A stretch of 8,177 bases of DNA from Ilumatobacteraceae bacterium (GTDB lineage: Bacteria > Actinomycetota > Acidimicrobiia > Acidimicrobiales > Ilumatobacteraceae): positions 1-8,177 of the forward strand of contig JANRBC010000030.1 of NCBI GenBank assembly GCA_030727685.1, in the 5' to 3' direction. How positions within the stretch are numbered: the first letter of the stretch is position 1; each line of letters opens with the position of its first letter. The notes under the pieces were generated by a model that searched no databases, had not been told where the DNA came from, and saw nothing but the letters and a program-made list of their open reading frames with translations. Both the position numbers and the translations under genes were made by a program. Below are positions 5,950 to 8,177 of the stretch, piece after piece.

Positions 5950-8016
5950 ATGTCTGTGCCTGAGAAAGTTCGCCAAACCGCCGATGAGTTGCGGGCGGCA
6001 ATTGCGTATCACAACGATTTGTATCACGGCAAAGACAACCCCGAGATCTCTGATGCGGCCTTCGACGAGATTCTGCGCAAGTTAGCCGAGCTCGAGGCGA
6101 AATATCCAAAGTTGCGAGATGACTCTTCGCCAACTCAAACAATTGGCGCAGGTGCAGCGACGTTTGATCCGGTGACGCATCGCGTGCCGATGACGAGTCT
6201 TGATAATGCAATGGATGTCGCTGAGTTGCAAGCGTGGGGCGAGCGCGCGGCCAAGGGCCTTAACAATGTTGCGATGCAATTTGCCTGTGAGTTGAAGATT
6301 GACGGTCTGGCGTTGAGCATTCGTTATGAAAATGGCGAACTCGTTCAAGCGGCAACACGTGGCGACGGAAAAGTCGGTGAAGATGTGACTGCAAATGTGC
6401 GCACGATCGGTGTGATACCTAAAAAGTTGGTTGCGAAATCGGGCGCAGCCGTGCCGAGCGTGCTTGAAGTGCGCGGCGAGGTTTATATGTCGATCGAAGC
6501 GTTCGAAAAATTTCGTGATGCAAAGTTGCGTGAAAACGAAAAGCGTGTGCGAGACGGAAAGAAACCTGAAGCAGTGCCTGCGAATCCGCGCAATGCAGGC
6601 GCCGGAAGTTTGCGTCAGAAAAACGCGCAAGTTACTGCAACACGTGAACTCTCGTTTTGGGCATATCAACTTGGTGAAGTTGTCGGCGCGCCGAATTTCA
6701 CGACGCATTCTCAGACGCTTGATTATTTGCGGTTGCTTGGGTTTCCGATTAATCCTGAAGTTAAGACGCTTGATTCATTGAGCAAGGTTGTTGATTTTTG
6801 CCGGCAATGGGAGACCTCTCGTCACGAGTTGAATTACGAGATTGACGGAGTTGTCGTAAAACTCGATGATCTTGCACAGCGTGAGCAACTTGGTTTCACA
6901 TCGCGCGCTCCGCGGTGGGCGATTGCCGTGAAGTTTGCACCAGAAGAGCGCAATACGATTCTGAAAGATATTTCGGTTTCGATCGGTCGCACGGGTCGCG
7001 CAACGCCGTTTGCGGTGCTCGAGCCTGTGGTGCTGTCTGGCAGCACAGTTTCGATGGCGACTCTGCATAATCGCGAGCAGGTGCAACTGAAAGATGTGCG
7101 ACCTGGTGACACGGTTGTGGTGCGCAAAGCAGGCGATGTGATTCCTGAAGTTGTCGGGCCAGTGCTTTCGTTGCGCCCAAAAAATTCGAAACCATGGAAG
7201 TTTCCGACGACGTGTGTTTGCGACTTGAAGTCAAAACTGGTTCAAGTTGAGGGCGAGGCAGATACGCGATGTGTCGAGCCCGAGTGTCCGTTTCAGCGCG
7301 ACCAGCGAATTATTCACTTTGCGTCGCGCGGCGCAATGGATATTGAAGGCCTAGGTGAGAAGACGGTTTTTGCACTCTCTGACAAGAATTTTGTTTCAGA
7401 TATCGGCGATTTATATTCGCTGACGCTTGAGAAATTGTTGCAACTTGATGGCTTTGCCGAGTTGAGCGCAAAAAATTTGTTGAAAGCAATTGCTGACTCA
7501 AAGTCGCGACCGTTGGCGAAATTGCTTGTTGGTCTCGGTATTAAAAATCTTGGTCCCGCAGCAGCAGAGTCTTTGTCGAGACGATTTGGTTCGCTTGATG
7601 CGATTATCGAAGCGACACCCGAGCAGTTGAGCGAGATCGACGGCGTGGGCGAAGTAATCGCGACGAAGATTGCTAATTGGTTTGCAGATAAATCACATAT
7701 GGCGATTATCAAAAAGTTTCGTGCGGCGGGTGTCGAGTTTGGCAATGTTGCAGTTAATGACGCGCCACAAAATCTTGTGGGCAAAGCAGTTGTCGTCACT
7801 GGCACGGTTGAAGGTTTCAGTCGCGAAGGTGCTCAAGAAGCGATCACAAGTCGGGGCGGCAAGAGCCCAGGCAGCGTAAGTGCAAAAACGTTTGCGTTGG
7901 TTGTGGGCGATGAACCGGGTGCAAGCAAACTCACCAAGGCCACAGAACTTGGTGTTCCGATTATTGATGCGGCAGGTTTTTTGAAACTACTCGAGACGGG
8001 CGAATTGCCGAACTAA
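5950..8016 (+). CDS. ligA: NAD-dependent DNA ligase LigA
   Basis: LigA seals nicks between Okazaki fragments and in repair, using NAD to form a ligase-AMP intermediate. The 688 residues carry the full domain order. Domain Ia (about 1-70) is followed by the adenylation domain with nucleophile Lys116 in ELKIDG, TRGDGKVGEDVT (136-147), Glu177 in LEVRGEVY, DGVVVK (299-304) and Lys328 in WAIAVKF. The OB fold includes SIGRTGRATPF and KAGDVIPEV (393-401). A zinc finger has Cys422, Cys424, Cys441 and Cys446. The helix-hairpin-helix region covers about 490-590 and the BRCT domain 608-688. Two details are odd: the first zinc pair is CxC instead of CxxC, and Phe38 replaces the tyrosine equivalent to E. 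coli Tyr35. Start is ATG 5950; GTG 5947 is in frame and one codon longer. LigA is normally essential, so these variants are probably functional. Confidence 0.97.
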   Translation: MSVPEKVRQTADELRAAIAYHNDLYHGKDNPEISDAAFDEILRKLAELEAKYPKLRDDSSPTQTIGAGAATFDPVTHRVPMTSLDNAMDVAELQAWGERAAKGLNNVAMQFACELKIDGLALSIRYENGELVQAATRGDGKVGEDVTANVRTIGVIPKKLVAKSGAAVPSVLEVRGEVYMSIEAFEKFRDAKLRENEKRVRDGKKPEAVPANPRNAGAGSLRQKNAQVTATRELSFWAYQLGEVVGAPNFTTHSQTLDYLRLLGFPINPEVKTLDSLSKVVDFCRQWETSRHELNYEIDGVVVKLDDLAQREQLGFTSRAPRWAIAVKFAPEERNTILKDISVSIGRTGRATPFAVLEPVVLSGSTVSMATLHNREQVQLKDVRPGDTVVVRKAGDVIPEVVGPVLSLRPKNSKPWKFPTTCVCDLKSKLVQVEGEADTRCVEPECPFQRDQRIIHFASRGAMDIEGLGEKTVFALSDKNFVSDIGDLYSLTLEKLLQLDGFAELSAKNLLKAIADSKSRPLAKLLVGLGIKNLGPAAAESLSRRFGSLDAIIEATPEQLSEIDGVGEVIATKIANWFADKSHMAIIKKFRAAGVEFGNVAVNDAPQNLVGKAVVVTGTVEGFSREGAQEAITSRGGKSPGSVSAKTFALVVGDEPGASKLTKATELGVPIIDAAGFLKLLETGELPN

Positions 8017-8023
8017 GTCGTTA

Positions 8024-8033
8024 ACTAATTAGT
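8024..8033. repeat. 10-bp palindrome between convergent stops
   Basis: ACTAATTAGT is a perfect palindrome lying at the end of the right-hand minus-strand gene and overlapping its TAA. It is AT-rich and has no U-tract, so it is not an obvious terminator; it supplies extra stop triplets on both strands. It may be chance. Confidence 0.3.
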
Positions 8034-8175
8034 CCGTGTCAAATTGCCAGGTGTAGACACGTGCTTTTTCGCGGCCGTCGGCGATTCGCCAGTAAAGAAC
8101 TTTGCCTTCGTGTTCACCTTGGGTGAATTCTTCGATTATTGCGCCAACCTGTGGCTGAAAGCTGATGATGAAGTT
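8029..8175 (-). CDS. 3' end of an unrecognised gene running off the right edge
   Basis: The minus strand is open from the window edge to a TAA at 8031-8029 and gives the last 48 residues of a protein. The other two minus frames are closed by stops. The tail is soluble and strand-like, with NFIISFQPQVGAIIEEF at its start, then KVLYWRIADGREKARVYTWQ, and ends Asp-Thr-Asp. Codon use (GAA, GGC, ATC, TAC) looks like real coding sequence. I do not recognise the family and offer no function. The stop is 12 bp from the ligA stop, so the two genes converge. In mycobacteria gatC/gatA lie close downstream of ligA on the same strand, which is not the case here. Confidence 0.65.
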   Translation of the reverse strand, partial: NFIISFQPQVGAIIEEFTQGEHEGKVLYWRIADGREKARVYTWQFDTD

Positions 8176-8177
8176 AC

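Noticed and set aside
5927..6211. N-terminal extension of the membrane protein to 6211
   Set aside because: It runs through the start of ligA in antisense and its residues are Arg/Ser/Thr-rich shadow sequence.
6082..6708. 208-codon open frame on the minus strand within ligA
   Set aside because: It lies wholly opposite conserved LigA motifs, has an odd Cys/His/Arg-rich composition and no family resemblance; it is a shadow of codon bias.
1..8177. Mobile element, CRISPR, tRNA/rRNA or defence system
   Set aside because: No tandem spaced repeats, terminal inverted repeats, transposase motifs, cloverleaf-like sequences or defence-gene signatures were seen on either strand.

Overview
The window is a compact bacterial chromosome segment of moderate GC content with eight complete protein genes, one partial gene at the right edge and a possible gene start at the left edge. 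I see no RNA gene, CRISPR array, insertion sequence, phage gene or attachment site. The best guess is an actinobacterium, possibly a small-genome aquatic member of the Acidimicrobiia (Ilumatobacter or acIV-like). Four things support this. The order cysteine desulfurase, mnmA, ligA is familiar from actinobacteria such as Mycobacterium. MnmA is of the NPCxxCN type. GTG starts are frequent. At least one promoter candidate looks leaderless (TANNNT about 7 nt before the start codon). The class-level placement is inference.

Layout. Positions 1-90 hold a probable divergent promoter region. Positions 91-2253 (+) are a tightly packed block: a NifU C-terminal-domain Fe-S scaffold, the MeaB-type GTPase, and the two-subunit branched-chain amino acid exporter AzlC/AzlD. 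Junction spacings are 0, -1 and -11 nt, so it is very probably one translationally coupled operon. Positions 2270-2713 (-) encode a SRPBCC/polyketide-cyclase-like protein convergent to azlD. Positions 2745-5023 (+) are a cysteine desulfurase and the tRNA 2-thiouridylase MnmA, overlapping by 1 nt. Positions 5027-5881 (-) encode an unrecognised membrane protein with a soluble tail. Positions 5950-8016 (+) are the NAD-dependent DNA ligase LigA. Positions 8029-8175 (-) hold the 3' end of an unrecognised gene that runs off the window.

How the genes fit together. The desulfurase makes a protein-bound persulfide from cysteine. MnmA uses that sulfur for s2U34 in tRNA, and the 1-nt overlap suggests a dedicated pair like YrvO-MnmA of Bacillus subtilis. 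The NifU-like protein is a plausible second consumer of the sulfur or an Fe-S carrier. MeaB protects adenosylcobalamin-dependent methylmalonyl-CoA mutase. That enzyme lies on the route that consumes propionyl-CoA from valine and isoleucine, so its pairing with a branched-chain amino acid exporter is metabolically coherent, although no mutase gene is present here.

Most of this is ordinary housekeeping content and I do not see a clear undescribed system. The points most worth a second look are: the non-canonical CxC spacing in the LigA zinc finger; the unrecognised membrane protein between mnmA and ligA; the NifU-MeaB-AzlCD operon; the extremely short convergent spacers (3, 12 and 16 nt); and the two candidate divergent promoters.
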